From the NCBI GenBank assembly GCA_048268005.1, contig JBLWWJ010000001.1:1178001-1242000 (forward strand): 64,000 nucleotides of DNA. Direction: 5' to 3'. The DNA comes from Ancylomarina sp048268005. Its GTDB lineage: Bacteria > Bacteroidota > Bacteroidia > Bacteroidales > Marinifilaceae. This document shows positions 44,856-54,597 of this stretch, in pieces. Numbering within the stretch: position 1 is the stretch's first letter; each line of letters opens with the position of its first letter. A model generated the notes under the pieces. That model saw only the letters and a program-made list of their open reading frames with translations, searched no databases and was not told where the DNA came from. The position numbers and the translations under genes were made by a program.

Positions 44856-45728
44856 ATGTCTTTTAATACATTTGAAGAAGCTGTTGAAACAGTTAAGCGT
44901 AATACTGTGGCAGAATCAAAGGAGCCCGTTTTGACTGTTGAACATTCAGGTTTTAATTCACCAAAAGAAACGGTTGAAGTTGTTAATCATACTGCTGAGG
45001 CAAAACGCGATACAGCATCCAAGAAAGTGTTTGTCTTAGCTATTTTAGCTGGTGGCTATATTGCTATGGGTAGCCTTTTGGCTTTAGTTGTTGGTGGTGC
45101 CATGCCAGGTTTGGCTGCAACTAACCCTGGTTTGCAAAAATTCTTTTTCGGTGCGGTTTTCCCATTGGGATTAATCTTATGTGCCATAGCAGGTGCTGAG
45201 CTGTTTACAGGCAATACAGCTTATTTTATCCCTTCGGTCTTATCAAAACGCATGTCTGTTAAAGTGCCTTTGAAGAATTGGGCAATTGTTTACTTAGGAA
45301 ACTTTGTTGGCTCTATCATTGTTGCTTACTTTTTGGTGTATCTAACAGAAGTTATTATGCATTCCCCTTCAATGGACTCGGCTATTAATATCGCCATTGC
45401 TAAAACATCTAATCCTTTTTACAAAACCTTTTTAAAGGGAATAGCCTGTAACTGGATGGTGGCATTGGCCATGTGGTTAGCTTATGCAGCGAAGGATACA
45501 ACTGGAAAAATACTAGGAATTTGGTTTCCTGTAATGGCCTTTGTTGCTATGGGGTTTGAACACTGTGTTGCCAATATGTTCTTTATTCCAGTTGCAATAT
45601 TTCATGGTGCAGATATCACCTGGATGGATTTTATTGTAAAAAATCTAATCCCAGCCACATTAGGAAATATTGTTGGTGGTGCACTATTTGTAGGGACGGC
45701 CTATTGGTATACATACGACAGAAAATAA
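44856..45728 (+). CDS. focA: Formate/nitrite transporter (FocA-like)
   Basis: A 290-residue pentameric channel protein for formate. After a ~60-residue polar N-terminus come six membrane helices with the family blocks GAMPGLAATNPGLQKFFFGAVFPLGLILC, AELFTGNTAY and KGIACNWMVALAMWLA. The long N-terminal extension is larger than that of enterobacterial FocA. It lies 33 bases after pflA and probably exports the formate made by PflB. Confidence 0.93.
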   Translation: MSFNTFEEAVETVKRNTVAESKEPVLTVEHSGFNSPKETVEVVNHTAEAKRDTASKKVFVLAILAGGYIAMGSLLALVVGGAMPGLAATNPGLQKFFFGAVFPLGLILCAIAGAELFTGNTAYFIPSVLSKRMSVKVPLKNWAIVYLGNFVGSIIVAYFLVYLTEVIMHSPSMDSAINIAIAKTSNPFYKTFLKGIACNWMVALAMWLAYAAKDTTGKILGIWFPVMAFVAMGFEHCVANMFFIPVAIFHGADITWMDFIVKNLIPATLGNIVGGALFVGTAYWYTYDRK

Positions 45729-45747
45729 AAGCAATTTTAAATTGTTC

Positions 45748-45784
45748 AAAAGCAGTAATCTTATGGGTTACTGCTTTTTTTATA
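45748..45784 (+). terminator. Intrinsic terminator of the pfl operon
   Basis: AAAAGCAGTAA pairs with TTACTGCTTTT, followed by TTTTATA. Confidence 0.88.
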
Positions 45785-45923
45785 ATTGAATTCTAGATGG
45801 TCTGACTTTATCAATGTAGATTTGTGATGTTTACTCTGCTTACAAATTTTAAGGTAAAACATCATAATTGCGATAAATGATAATTTTAAGATTGATTTTT
45901 AATGCAAATCATACATTATTTTA

Positions 45924-45931
45924 TATTTTTG
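45924..45931 (+). promoter_or_regulatory. Candidate -7 box (TATTTTTG) for the ptb-like gene
   Basis: An exact TAnnTTTG match 90 bases before the start codon. No partner TTTG at the right distance. Confidence 0.3.
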
Positions 45932-46020
45932 CCTTACAGTAAAGATGACTATCTTTAGAAGACTTTCTTTTGAATTCAGTTATCATACAACAACAAATAC
46001 AAACACCAAAATAAATCAAA

Positions 46021-46926
46021 ATGATTACACGTTTAGATCAAGTCATTGACACGCTTAAGAGCAATGAAAAGAAAAGATTGGTAGCTGCATATGCTAACGA
46101 TTCTCATACAATTGGAGCTGTAAACGATGCTGTTGAGTTAGGAATTGTTGATGCAACCTTAGTTGGTGACGAAGCAGAGATTGCAAAAACATGTAAAGAG
46201 CATAATTTTGACATGTCTCGCTTTACAATTGTTCACGAGCCAAATGAACTTAAAGCTGCACAAAAAGCTGTTGAGTTGATCAATAATGGTGAAGGTGATA
46301 TGATTATGAAAGGTCTTGTAAGTACAGATAAGTACATGAAGGCAATTCTTAATAAAGAAAAAGGTTTGATGCCTCCTAAGGCTGTTTTGAGTCACGTAAC
46401 TGTGATGGAAAACCCTAACTACCACAAACTTTTGGTTGTGAGTGATGTGGCTGTTATTCCTCAGCCTGACTTGAATCAAAAGATTGCTATTACGAACTAT
46501 GTGGTTAAGGTGGCACAATCGTTGGGTATCGAAAAGCCAAAGGTAGCTATGATTGCTGCTTCAGAACAAGTTCTTCCTAAGATGGATGCTTGTGTTGATG
46601 CGGCTATTATCTCTAAAATGGCTGATAGAGGACAAATTAAAGGTGCTTATGTTGATGGTCCTTTAGCTATCGATGTAGCAATCGATAAGGAATCGGCTGA
46701 AATCAAGAAGCTTGATTCTATGGTTGCGGGTGATGCGGATTGTATGGTCTTCCCAAATATCGAAAGTGGTAACGTATTCTATAAAGTGAATACTAAGCTT
46801 TCGAATGCAGAATTGGGAGCAATGGTAATGGGAGCAAAGGTGCCTGCTATTCTTTCTTCTCGTGGTGATAGTGTGAAGACTAAATTGTATTCTATTGCAA
46901 TGGCAGCTCTTGTTGCTTCAAAATAG
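46021..46926 (+). CDS. ptb: Phosphate acyltransferase (phosphate butyryl-/acetyltransferase family)
   Basis: A 301-residue enzyme of the PTA_PTB family, moving an acyl group from CoA to phosphate. Seen: MIMKGLVSTDKYMKAIL, SHVTVMENPNYHKLLVVSDVAVIPQPDL, VDGPLAIDVAID, FPNIESGNVFYK. The short single-domain form and the DVAVIPQPDL block fit phosphate butyryltransferase rather than the long Pta. No butyrate or acetate kinase gene follows, so the acyl substrate (acetyl, propionyl, butyryl) is open. Its place after the pfl operon suggests fermentative ATP formation. Confidence 0.82.
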   Translation: MITRLDQVIDTLKSNEKKRLVAAYANDSHTIGAVNDAVELGIVDATLVGDEAEIAKTCKEHNFDMSRFTIVHEPNELKAAQKAVELINNGEGDMIMKGLVSTDKYMKAILNKEKGLMPPKAVLSHVTVMENPNYHKLLVVSDVAVIPQPDLNQKIAITNYVVKVAQSLGIEKPKVAMIAASEQVLPKMDACVDAAIISKMADRGQIKGAYVDGPLAIDVAIDKESAEIKKLDSMVAGDADCMVFPNIESGNVFYKVNTKLSNAELGAMVMGAKVPAILSSRGDSVKTKLYSIAMAALVASK

Positions 46927-46963
46927 TACTTTAATAATTATTCCCTTTTGGAAATAAAATATC

Positions 46964-47005
46964 AGACAATTGACCAGATGAAAATCAGTCAATTGTCTTT
47001 TTTTT
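46964..47005 (+). terminator. Intrinsic terminator of the ptb-like gene
   Basis: AGACAATTGAC and GTCAATTGTCT form an 11-bp stem, followed by a run of seven T. Confidence 0.9.
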
Positions 47006-47042
47006 GCAAAAAAATAAGGTCAACTCTTTGAGTTGACCTTAT
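47005..47042 (-). terminator. Intrinsic terminator of tpx
   Basis: On the minus strand ATAAGGTCAACTC and GAGTTGACCTTAT form a 13-bp stem (47014-47042), followed by TTTTTTTGC. It stands back to back with the + strand terminator. Confidence 0.9.
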
Positions 47043-47061
47043 GGATTGAAAATATAATGCT

Positions 47062-47577
47062 TTATACAAGCGTTTTAGCCACTTCAATTGCAGCATCAAA
47101 ATTTGGAGCATCAGTTACCTCAGGGACATACTCAACATATTGAATGGTGTTATCTTTGTCAATAACAATAACTCCGCGAGTTAATAGACGTAATTCTTCG
47201 ATTGCAAAACCGTATTTGTAAGCAAAATCCATTTCTCTGTGATCAGAAAGAGTGATTAAGTTTTCAATACCTTCTGCACCACAAAAACGTCCTAATGCAA
47301 AAGGAAGGTCATTTGATAGCGTAATGATTTGTACATTCTCACCTAAATTAGAAGCTTCTTTGTTGAAACGGTGAGCTTGTGCAGAACAAACACCAGTATC
47401 AACCGAAGGGAAAATAGAAAGAATTTTTACTTTTCCATCAAAATCTGATAAAGAAACAGGAGCCAGGCCTTGGTTTAGAGCCGTGAAGTCTTCTGCCTTA
47501 TCACCTTTTTTTACTTCGTTTCCTACAATTGTAATTGCTCCACCAGCAAAAGTTACTTTAGTATTGTCTTTGTTCAT
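47062..47577 (-). CDS. tpx: Thiol peroxidase
   Basis: A 171-residue atypical 2-Cys peroxiredoxin that reduces hydrogen peroxide and lipid peroxides with thioredoxin. The peroxidatic Cys 64 stands in PSVDTGVCSAQ, and the resolving Cys 99 in LGRFCGAEGI; both match the Tpx pattern. Full length. Protection from oxygen would suit an organism with oxygen-sensitive PflB. Confidence 0.95.
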   Translation of the reverse strand: MNKDNTKVTFAGGAITIVGNEVKKGDKAEDFTALNQGLAPVSLSDFDGKVKILSIFPSVDTGVCSAQAHRFNKEASNLGENVQIITLSNDLPFALGRFCGAEGIENLITLSDHREMDFAYKYGFAIEELRLLTRGVIVIDKDNTIQYVEYVPEVTDAPNFDAAIEVAKTLV

Positions 47578-47720
47578 TTGATATGTATTTTAATGTGATT
47601 AAATAATTTAAATAAGAAATTGGGATAAAAAACTCCCTTTTTATTTAATGAGTATCAAAGATAGTAATATTGGTTATTTATACTAAATAGAAATAAGGTT
47701 TTTATTGAATAAAATGAAAG

Positions 47721-47746
47721 AAAAAATGCCAGCGATGCTGGCATTT
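47721..47746 (-). terminator. Intrinsic terminator of clpC
   Basis: AAATGCCAGC and GCTGGCATTT form the stem with a short loop; on the minus strand it is followed by TTCTTTCATTTT. Confidence 0.85.
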
Positions 47747-47752
47747 TAGATT

Positions 47753-50254
47753 TTATTCGACTTCCTTATTCTGTTTAAGTATTTTAGTCGTTATTTTTCC
47801 TTTGGTTTTATCCAGTCCTACTGAAATTGTATCACCTTCAGTGAGAGAGGCCCGAATGATAACCTCAGCCATTTCATCTTCCAGATATTTTTGAATAGCC
47901 CTCTTTAAAGGTCGGGCTCCATATTGCACATCATAGCCTTTTTTAGCTATAAAATCTTTTGCTGCCGAAGAAATCTTAATGTTGAACCCTAAATCTTCTA
48001 CACGGCTATATAAGCCTTTCAATTCAATATCAATTATCTGATGAATATGTTCTTCGCTTAAGGAGTTAAACATGATTAAATCATCAACACGATTGATAAA
48101 TTCAGGAGCAAAAGCCTTGCGAAGAGCTTTCTGAATAATGCTATTGGCATAATCGCTATCTTCACTAGTTTTAGATTGGAATCCAATGCCTTTACCAAAA
48201 TCCTTCAGTTCACGCGAACCAATGTTAGATGTCATAATCACAATACAATTTTTAAAATCAACCTTACGGCCCAAAGAATCGGTTAATTGACCATCGTCTA
48301 ATAATTGTAAAAGAATATTGAATACATCAGGATGTGCTTTTTCAATTTCGTCCAAAAGAATGACAGAGTAGGGCTTGCGTCGAACTTTTTCCGTTAGCTG
48401 ACCACCTTCTTCGTAGCCCACATAGCCTGGAGGTGCTCCAACCAATCGTGAAACAGCAAATTTCTCCATGTATTCACTCATGTCGATGCGGATTAAGGCC
48501 TCAGAACTATCAAAAAGATATTCAGAAAGGACTTTAGCTAGTTGAGTTTTACCCACACCGGTTGGCCCTAGGAAGATAAATGATCCTATGGGTTTATTCG
48601 GATCTTTCAGTCCAGCACGATTTCGTTGGATGGCTTTTACAATTTTAGCAATAGCATCGTCCTGACCAATCACTCTGCTACTGATCTCTTTATTCATTAA
48701 AAGTAAACGAGATCCTTCAGCTTGAGCAATACGTTTAACAGGAACACCTGTCATCATGGCCACAACTTCAGCAATATTATCTTCAGAGACTTTTTCTTTT
48801 TGACTACTTAAATCTTTCTCCCATTTATCTTTCTCATTCTCCAGTTCATCCATTAATTGTTTTTCCTTGTCCCGGAAACTGGCTGCAAGTTCAAATTTCT
48901 GAGCCTTAACGGATTTGATTTTATTTTGACGAGTCTCTTCTATGTTTTCTTCAAGTTCTTCAATAATTTTTGGAACTAAAATATTAGATATATGAACTCG
49001 TGAACCTGCTTCATCAAGAGCATCAATGGCCTTGTCAGGTAAATGACGATCACTGATATAGCGAGTTGTCAATTTCACACAGGCATCAATAGCATCGGGG
49101 GTGTAAAAAACATTATGATGATCCTCATATTTCTCTTTTATATTATTTAAAATGGAAATTGTTTCATCAATAGAGGTTGGTTCTACCAAAATCTTTTGGA
49201 ATCGACGCTCTAAGGCACCATCCTTTTCAATGTTCTGTCGATATTCATCCAGAGTTGTTGCACCAATACATTGGATTTCGCCTCGAGCTAAGGCTGGTTT
49301 TAGCATGTTAGCCGCATCCAATGAGCCCGTTGCGCCACCTGCACCCACAATGGTGTGAATCTCATCTATAAAGAGGATAATGTCGGTCGTTTTAGCTAAC
49401 TCATTTAGAATGGCCTTCATTCTTTCTTCAAACTGACCTCTATATTTGGTTCCTGCAACAATAGAAGCCAAGTCAAGCGTAACGACTCGCTTCTCAAAAA
49501 GAACTCTGGAAACCTTTCTTTGAATGATTCTTAAAGCCAGACCTTCTACAATGGCAGATTTACCAACACCGGGTTCACCAATTAGAATTGGGTTGTTTTT
49601 CTTACGGCGACTAAGGATTTGAGCTAAACGCTCAATTTCAATCTCACGACCAACAATAGGGTCTAATGTGCCTTCTTCTGCAGCCTGGGTGATGTCTACA
49701 CCAAAATTGTCCAGAACAGGTGTGTTAGACTTACCTGTCGCTCCAGCTTTGGGGTTATTGCCATGCATACCGCCACCAGCACCTTCTCTTTCTTCTGATG
49801 GAAAATCAGCTTGAGCTTTGGGTGCGTTTGTATTAATGTTATTTTTCACGGCATTATAATCGATGTTTTTAGAATCTAAATAGCGTGTCACTAAACATTT
49901 TTCATCCTTAAGGATAGCCAATAAAAGATGGCTGGTATCAATGGTTTGGTTTTTTAAAGCTTTAGCTTCAAGATATATGAGTTTTAAAACACGTTCTGCT
50001 GACTTTTGAAGCGGAATATCTTCCTGATCCAATGGGTCTACCTTTGTGTTCTGAAGTTTGAATTCTAAATCATGTTTAATGTCAAGTAGGCTGATCCCAA
50101 GTGAATTAAGGATATTGATAGCAACACCTTCACCTTCACGTAGTATTCCTAAAAAAAGATGTTCAGTACCTATTGAGCTGTTGCCTAATCTTTCTGCTTC
50201 ATCTTTGCTAAAAGAGAGGACATCTTTTACACGGGGTGAAAATTTTGAGTCCAT
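47753..50254 (-). CDS. clpC: Clp protease ATPase subunit ClpC
   Basis: An 833-residue Hsp100 unfoldase that feeds ClpP. Order: two N-terminal Clp_N repeats (FSKDEAERLGNSSIGTEHLFLGIL...), first AAA+ module (Walker A GEPGVGKSA near residue 228), a short UVR-containing middle region (about 430-470: KAQKFELAASFRDKEKQL), second AAA+ module (GPTGVGKTQ near residue 566), and D2-small C-terminal domain. The short middle domain separates it from ClpB. Alone on its strand, divergent from gyrA. Confidence 0.95.
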   Translation of the reverse strand: MDSKFSPRVKDVLSFSKDEAERLGNSSIGTEHLFLGILREGEGVAINILNSLGISLLDIKHDLEFKLQNTKVDPLDQEDIPLQKSAERVLKLIYLEAKALKNQTIDTSHLLLAILKDEKCLVTRYLDSKNIDYNAVKNNINTNAPKAQADFPSEEREGAGGGMHGNNPKAGATGKSNTPVLDNFGVDITQAAEEGTLDPIVGREIEIERLAQILSRRKKNNPILIGEPGVGKSAIVEGLALRIIQRKVSRVLFEKRVVTLDLASIVAGTKYRGQFEERMKAILNELAKTTDIILFIDEIHTIVGAGGATGSLDAANMLKPALARGEIQCIGATTLDEYRQNIEKDGALERRFQKILVEPTSIDETISILNNIKEKYEDHHNVFYTPDAIDACVKLTTRYISDRHLPDKAIDALDEAGSRVHISNILVPKIIEELEENIEETRQNKIKSVKAQKFELAASFRDKEKQLMDELENEKDKWEKDLSSQKEKVSEDNIAEVVAMMTGVPVKRIAQAEGSRLLLMNKEISSRVIGQDDAIAKIVKAIQRNRAGLKDPNKPIGSFIFLGPTGVGKTQLAKVLSEYLFDSSEALIRIDMSEYMEKFAVSRLVGAPPGYVGYEEGGQLTEKVRRKPYSVILLDEIEKAHPDVFNILLQLLDDGQLTDSLGRKVDFKNCIVIMTSNIGSRELKDFGKGIGFQSKTSEDSDYANSIIQKALRKAFAPEFINRVDDLIMFNSLSEEHIHQIIDIELKGLYSRVEDLGFNIKISSAAKDFIAKKGYDVQYGARPLKRAIQKYLEDEMAEVIIRASLTEGDTISVGLDKTKGKITTKILKQNKEVE

Positions 50255-50588
50255 ATATATATGTTTTAGTTGTGTATTTAATGGTATTCGTCTTTGGTGA
50301 ATTTAATAAGAATATTTTTATTTGAACTAAACTTAAGTCAAAATATAGTGATTTTAACGGTCTTTAAGACTAATGAACGATGATTAAAGCTGTTAAGCAC
50401 ATCAATCTCAATATAGCTAAAATATTTATCTTAATTGGTTTGTAATTCCACCTTATTTATTATCAAAATTGCACATATTTTTTTACTTTTGTCTTTCTGT
50501 GATTTGAACTATGAAGAGAATGTTTCATTTGATCAAATTATATGAATTATATTTCCCATTTAAGAATAGAATCTAAAAGACAAAATAT
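50255..50588. other. Divergent clpC / gyrA promoter region
   Basis: 334 AT-rich bases. TACTTTTG at 50484-50491 on the + strand is an exact TAnnTTTG and may be the gyrA -7 box, about 98 bases before the gene; no partner TTTG was found at 19-21 bases. Nothing convincing for clpC, and no CtsR- or CIRCE-like inverted repeat is seen. Confidence 0.4.
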
Positions 50589-53210
50589 ATGACCACGGGA
50601 GAAAGAATCATACGCATTAATATTGAAGAGGAAATGAAATCCGCTTACATCGACTATTCGATGTCTGTAATCGTTTCTCGAGCTTTACCAGATGTTAGAG
50701 ATGGACTTAAGCCTGTTCACCGCCGAGTATTATTCGGAATGAATGAACTAGGTATAGCAGCCAATAAGCCTCATAAAAAATCAGCAAGAATTGTTGGTGA
50801 GGTGCTGGGTAAGTATCACCCACATGGTGATAGTTCAGTTTATATGGCCATGGTTAGAATGGCTCAGGAATGGTCTTTGCGTTATCCTTTGGTTGATGGA
50901 CAAGGTAACTTTGGTTCGGTTGATGGTGATAGCCCTGCAGCTATGCGTTATACCGAAGCTAGAATGAAGAAGATAGCAGAAGAAACACTTGCTGACCTTG
51001 ATAAGGATACAGTGGATATGGCTTATAACTTTGATGAAACATTAAAGGAGCCAACCGTACTTCCAACTCGAATTCCTAATCTATTGGTTAATGGTGCATC
51101 GGGTATCGCTGTAGGTATGGCAACTAATATGCCTCCGCATAACCTAACCGATACGATTGATGCTACAATTACTTATATCGACAACAATGATGTTTCGATT
51201 GATGAATTAGTAGATATTATTAAGGCTCCTGATTTCCCTACTGGTGGAATTATTTATGGTTACCAAGGCGTAAAAGAGGCCTATGAGTCAGGTAAAGGGC
51301 GTGTAGTTGTTCGTGCAAAAACAAATATTGAGGTTACAGATTCTGGTCGTGAGAAAATCATCGTATCAGAAATTCCTTATATGGTTAATAAGGCAGAGCT
51401 TATTATGAAAGCGGCTGATTTAATCAACGACAAAAAAATTGAGGGGATCTCTAATGTCAACGACGAATCGGATAGAAACGGTATGCGTATCGTATTCGAT
51501 TTAAAACGTGATGCAATTGCCAATGTTGTATTGAATAAATTGTTCAAATACACACAAATGCAATCATCATTCTCGGTAAATAATATTGCCTTAGTAAATG
51601 GGAGACCAAAGTTGTTGAATCTAAAAGATTTGATTCACTACTTTGTTGAACATCGTCATGATGTAGTCGTTCGTCGTACTCAGTATGAATTGAAGCAAGC
51701 TGAAGCAAGAGCACATATTCTTGAAGGTTTAATTATTGCTTCTGATAACATCGATGAAGTTATCAAGATTATTAGAGGCTCTAAGAGTCCGGATATAGCA
51801 CGTGCATCTTTGATAGAAAGATTTGAATTAACTGAAATTCAGGCTCGTGCAATTGTTGAGATGCGACTTCGTCAGTTGACTGGTCTTGAGCAAGATAAGT
51901 TGAGAGGTGAGTACGATGAAATCATGAAGTTGATTGAGCACTTGAAAACGATCTTGAATAATCTTGACGTTCGTATGGGAATCATCAAAGAAGAGTTACT
52001 TCAAGTTAGAGCGAAGTACGGTGATGAAAGAAGAACTGAAATTGTATATGCTTCAGAAGATTTTAATCCGGAAGATTTTTATGCAGATGAAGAAATGGTC
52101 ATTACTATTTCGCATATGGGTTATATCAAACGCACACCTTTAACTGAGTTTAAAACACAAAATAGAGGTGGTGTAGGAGCGAAGGGATCTCATACTAGAG
52201 ATGAAGACTTCCTAGAGCATATGATTATGGCTACCATGCACAACACCATGCTTTTCTTTACAGAGAAAGGGAAGTGTTTCTGGTTGAAGGTATATGAAAT
52301 TCCAGAAGGATCTAAGCAGTCAAAAGGCCGTGCGATTCAAAATCTATTGAATATTGAGCCTGATGATAAAGTGAAAGCTTATATCAATGTCTTAACACTT
52401 AAAGAAGAGGAATACATCAATAACAATAACATTGTTCTATGTACTAAGAAGGGTGTGGTTAAGAAAACATCTCTTGAAGCTTATTCTCGTCCTCGTGTGA
52501 ATGGTGTTAATGCCATTACAGTGCGTGAAGGTGATCAATTATTGGAAGCTCGCTTGACCAATGGCAAGAAAGAAATCCTGATTGCTGCACGATCTGGGAA
52601 AGCGATTCGTTTTGCTGAAGATCAGGTTAGAGCGATGGGTAGAACGGCTTCTGGTGTACGTGGAATCACATTACGCGACGAGGCTGACGAGGTAGTTGGC
52701 ATGGTTTGTGTGGAGAATGGTGATCAGGACATCATGGTTGTTTCGGAGAATGGTTATGGAAAACGTTCCAATATTGACGACTACCGTATCACAAATCGTG
52801 GTGGTAAAGGTGTTAAAACCATTAATATTACTGAAAAAACAGGTGAGTTAATCGCACTGAAATCGGTTTGTGATAAAGATGATTTGATGATTATCAACAA
52901 ATCAGGTATCACAATTCGTTTGGCCGTATCTGGTTTACGAGTTATGGGGCGTGCGACTCAAGGTGTTCGTCTAATTAATCTGAGTAAAAAGGGTGATTCA
53001 ATAGCGGCAGTAGCTAAGGTGAACGCTGCTGGTGAAGAAGAATTAATCGTTGATGAAAATGCAACGGAAGTTATTGCTGATCAAACTGAAAAACCGGCAG
53101 AAACAGAATCAATTAAGCCTGTTGAAAATCAGCCAGATGATCTGAATCAGAAGAAAGATGATGATCAGCCAGATAATAACCTGGATGCCGAGCAAACAAG
53201 TCTGTTTTAA
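50589..53210 (+). CDS. gyrA: DNA gyrase subunit A
   Basis: An 873-residue type-II topoisomerase subunit that cuts and rejoins DNA. The catalytic Tyr is residue 121 in AMRYTEARM. The quinolone region reads YHPHGDSSVYMAMVRMAQ: Ser 82 corresponds to E. coli Ser 83, while the E. coli Asp 87 position is Met 86. The six-bladed C-terminal propeller (about 510-810) includes FKTQNRGGVGAKG as the gyrase-box, which marks gyrase and not ParC. The acidic, Gln/Asp-rich tail after residue 820 is typical of Bacteroidota. Confidence 0.97.
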   Translation: MTTGERIIRINIEEEMKSAYIDYSMSVIVSRALPDVRDGLKPVHRRVLFGMNELGIAANKPHKKSARIVGEVLGKYHPHGDSSVYMAMVRMAQEWSLRYPLVDGQGNFGSVDGDSPAAMRYTEARMKKIAEETLADLDKDTVDMAYNFDETLKEPTVLPTRIPNLLVNGASGIAVGMATNMPPHNLTDTIDATITYIDNNDVSIDELVDIIKAPDFPTGGIIYGYQGVKEAYESGKGRVVVRAKTNIEVTDSGREKIIVSEIPYMVNKAELIMKAADLINDKKIEGISNVNDESDRNGMRIVFDLKRDAIANVVLNKLFKYTQMQSSFSVNNIALVNGRPKLLNLKDLIHYFVEHRHDVVVRRTQYELKQAEARAHILEGLIIASDNIDEVIKIIRGSKSPDIARASLIERFELTEIQARAIVEMRLRQLTGLEQDKLRGEYDEIMKLIEHLKTILNNLDVRMGIIKEELLQVRAKYGDERRTEIVYASEDFNPEDFYADEEMVITISHMGYIKRTPLTEFKTQNRGGVGAKGSHTRDEDFLEHMIMATMHNTMLFFTEKGKCFWLKVYEIPEGSKQSKGRAIQNLLNIEPDDKVKAYINVLTLKEEEYINNNNIVLCTKKGVVKKTSLEAYSRPRVNGVNAITVREGDQLLEARLTNGKKEILIAARSGKAIRFAEDQVRAMGRTASGVRGITLRDEADEVVGMVCVENGDQDIMVVSENGYGKRSNIDDYRITNRGGKGVKTINITEKTGELIALKSVCDKDDLMIINKSGITIRLAVSGLRVMGRATQGVRLINLSKKGDSIAAVAKVNAAGEEELIVDENATEVIADQTEKPAETESIKPVENQPDDLNQKKDDDQPDNNLDAEQTSLF

Positions 53211-53369
53211 TACTTAGATTAATTATAAAGAAAATGATCTTGTTTAATTTGTCAATTTATGGATTAAATTTGTCAAGATTCTTATACTAACAAACTATAG
53301 AATGAAGCTTTCTTGTTGTCCAATTATTATATAGGGAAGCTTCATAAGCAAAACAAAAACTATTTACTG

Positions 53370-54539
53370 ATGAAAAAATTATCATTTTTTATGGTTCTTC
53401 TTTTGTGTGTTTCAATGGTAAACGCTCAAAAGAGTAAGGTAACAGGAGCTAGTAATTACCTAAATTCTGGTAAACTTGATAAGGCTAAAGAAGCAATTGA
53501 TGCAGGTATGGGACACGAAAAATGTGTTGCTTGGCCAAAGGCATATTTGGTTAAAGGTAAAGTCTACCAGGCTATTTTTGAAAGTCCACTTCCAGCGTAT
53601 ACAAGTTTATCTGAAACACCTTTAAAAATAGCTTACGAAGCTTATTTAAAGTGTATGGAACTTGATGTAAAGAATAAGTACGCTAAGGCTATTAAAGCTC
53701 AGATGACAAACTTGATTCCTGACTACACAAACAAAGCGGTTCAATTCTACAATAGCGAAGACTATAGTGGAGCATTTCATGCTTTTGAGAAGGTGTTAGA
53801 GATTGAAAATATGGAAATGTTCAAATCTGACAATTTACCTGTTGATACTGCTGTTGTTTTTAATGCTGGTCTTGCTGCTCAGAAAGCTAACATGCTTGAA
53901 GCTGCTATTAAGTATTATAAGCAAACGATTAGTTACAACTATGGTGAGGCTAAAGCTTATGCATACCTTTCAAAAGTTTTGAAGGATAATGGAAATAATG
54001 AAGAGTCAGTAACTTATCTTCATAAAGGTTTCGAATTGTATCCAAACGATGCCTATATGCTAGTTGAGTTAATCAACCATTATTTACTAGGTGGTGAGCC
54101 AAATAAAGCAGCTGAATATCTAGATAAAGCAATTGCATTAGATCCAGAGAATGGTTCATACTATAGAGCAAAGGGAACTTTATATGAGAAGACAAATGAG
54201 CCAGCTAAGGCTAAAGAGATGTACGAAGTTGCTTTCTCTAAAGATCCTAAGGATTATATCTCTCAGTATAATTTAGGTGTACTTCAACTAAATGTAGCTG
54301 AGGAAGCTCGTAAGGTTGCTAATGATATTATGGATCAGAAGAAGTATGATGCAGCTCTTAAGAACTTATTTAAGTTATACGAAGAAGCTCTTCCATATTT
54401 CACTAAGGTTGTTGAGATCAAGCCTGATGAGGAAAACTCAATTTCTACTCTTAAAGAACTTTATTTTAAGCTTAGAAACGAAAAGCCTGAGTACATGAAA
54501 AAGTATGAAGAATACAAAGCTAAGTTAGATAATATGTAA
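53370..54539 (+). CDS. Exported TPR-repeat protein
   Basis: A 389-residue protein with a Sec signal (MKKLSFFMVLLLCVSMVNAQ) and several tetratricopeptide repeats. These are clearest near residues 150-310: SGAFHAFEKVLEIEN, AIKYYKQTISYNYGEAKAYAYLSKV, AAEYLDKAIALDPENGSYYRAKGTLYE, AKEMYEVAFSKDPKDYISQYNLG. A scaffold role in the periplasm is likely; partner unknown. The ATG at 53370 begins the signal peptide and is preferred over an upstream one at 53313. Codon use suggests good expression, and a strong terminator follows. Confidence 0.85.
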   Translation: MKKLSFFMVLLLCVSMVNAQKSKVTGASNYLNSGKLDKAKEAIDAGMGHEKCVAWPKAYLVKGKVYQAIFESPLPAYTSLSETPLKIAYEAYLKCMELDVKNKYAKAIKAQMTNLIPDYTNKAVQFYNSEDYSGAFHAFEKVLEIENMEMFKSDNLPVDTAVVFNAGLAAQKANMLEAAIKYYKQTISYNYGEAKAYAYLSKVLKDNGNNEESVTYLHKGFELYPNDAYMLVELINHYLLGGEPNKAAEYLDKAIALDPENGSYYRAKGTLYEKTNEPAKAKEMYEVAFSKDPKDYISQYNLGVLQLNVAEEARKVANDIMDQKKYDAALKNLFKLYEEALPYFTKVVEIKPDEENSISTLKELYFKLRNEKPEYMKKYEEYKAKLDNM

Positions 54540-54560
54540 GCTATCTAATCATGAAATTTA

Positions 54561-54597
54561 AAGCCCCCAAGATCATATCTTGGGGGCTTTTTTATTA
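54561..54597 (+). terminator. Strong intrinsic terminator
   Basis: AAGCCCCCAAGAT and ATCTTGGGGGCTT form a 13-bp GC-rich stem with a short loop, followed by TTTTTATTATAA. Confidence 0.92.

Noticed and set aside
50665..50870. Quinolone-resistance change at GyrA Met 86
   Set aside because: The position differs naturally between phyla, and the main resistance position (Ser 82) is the sensitive-type residue; no resistance is claimed.
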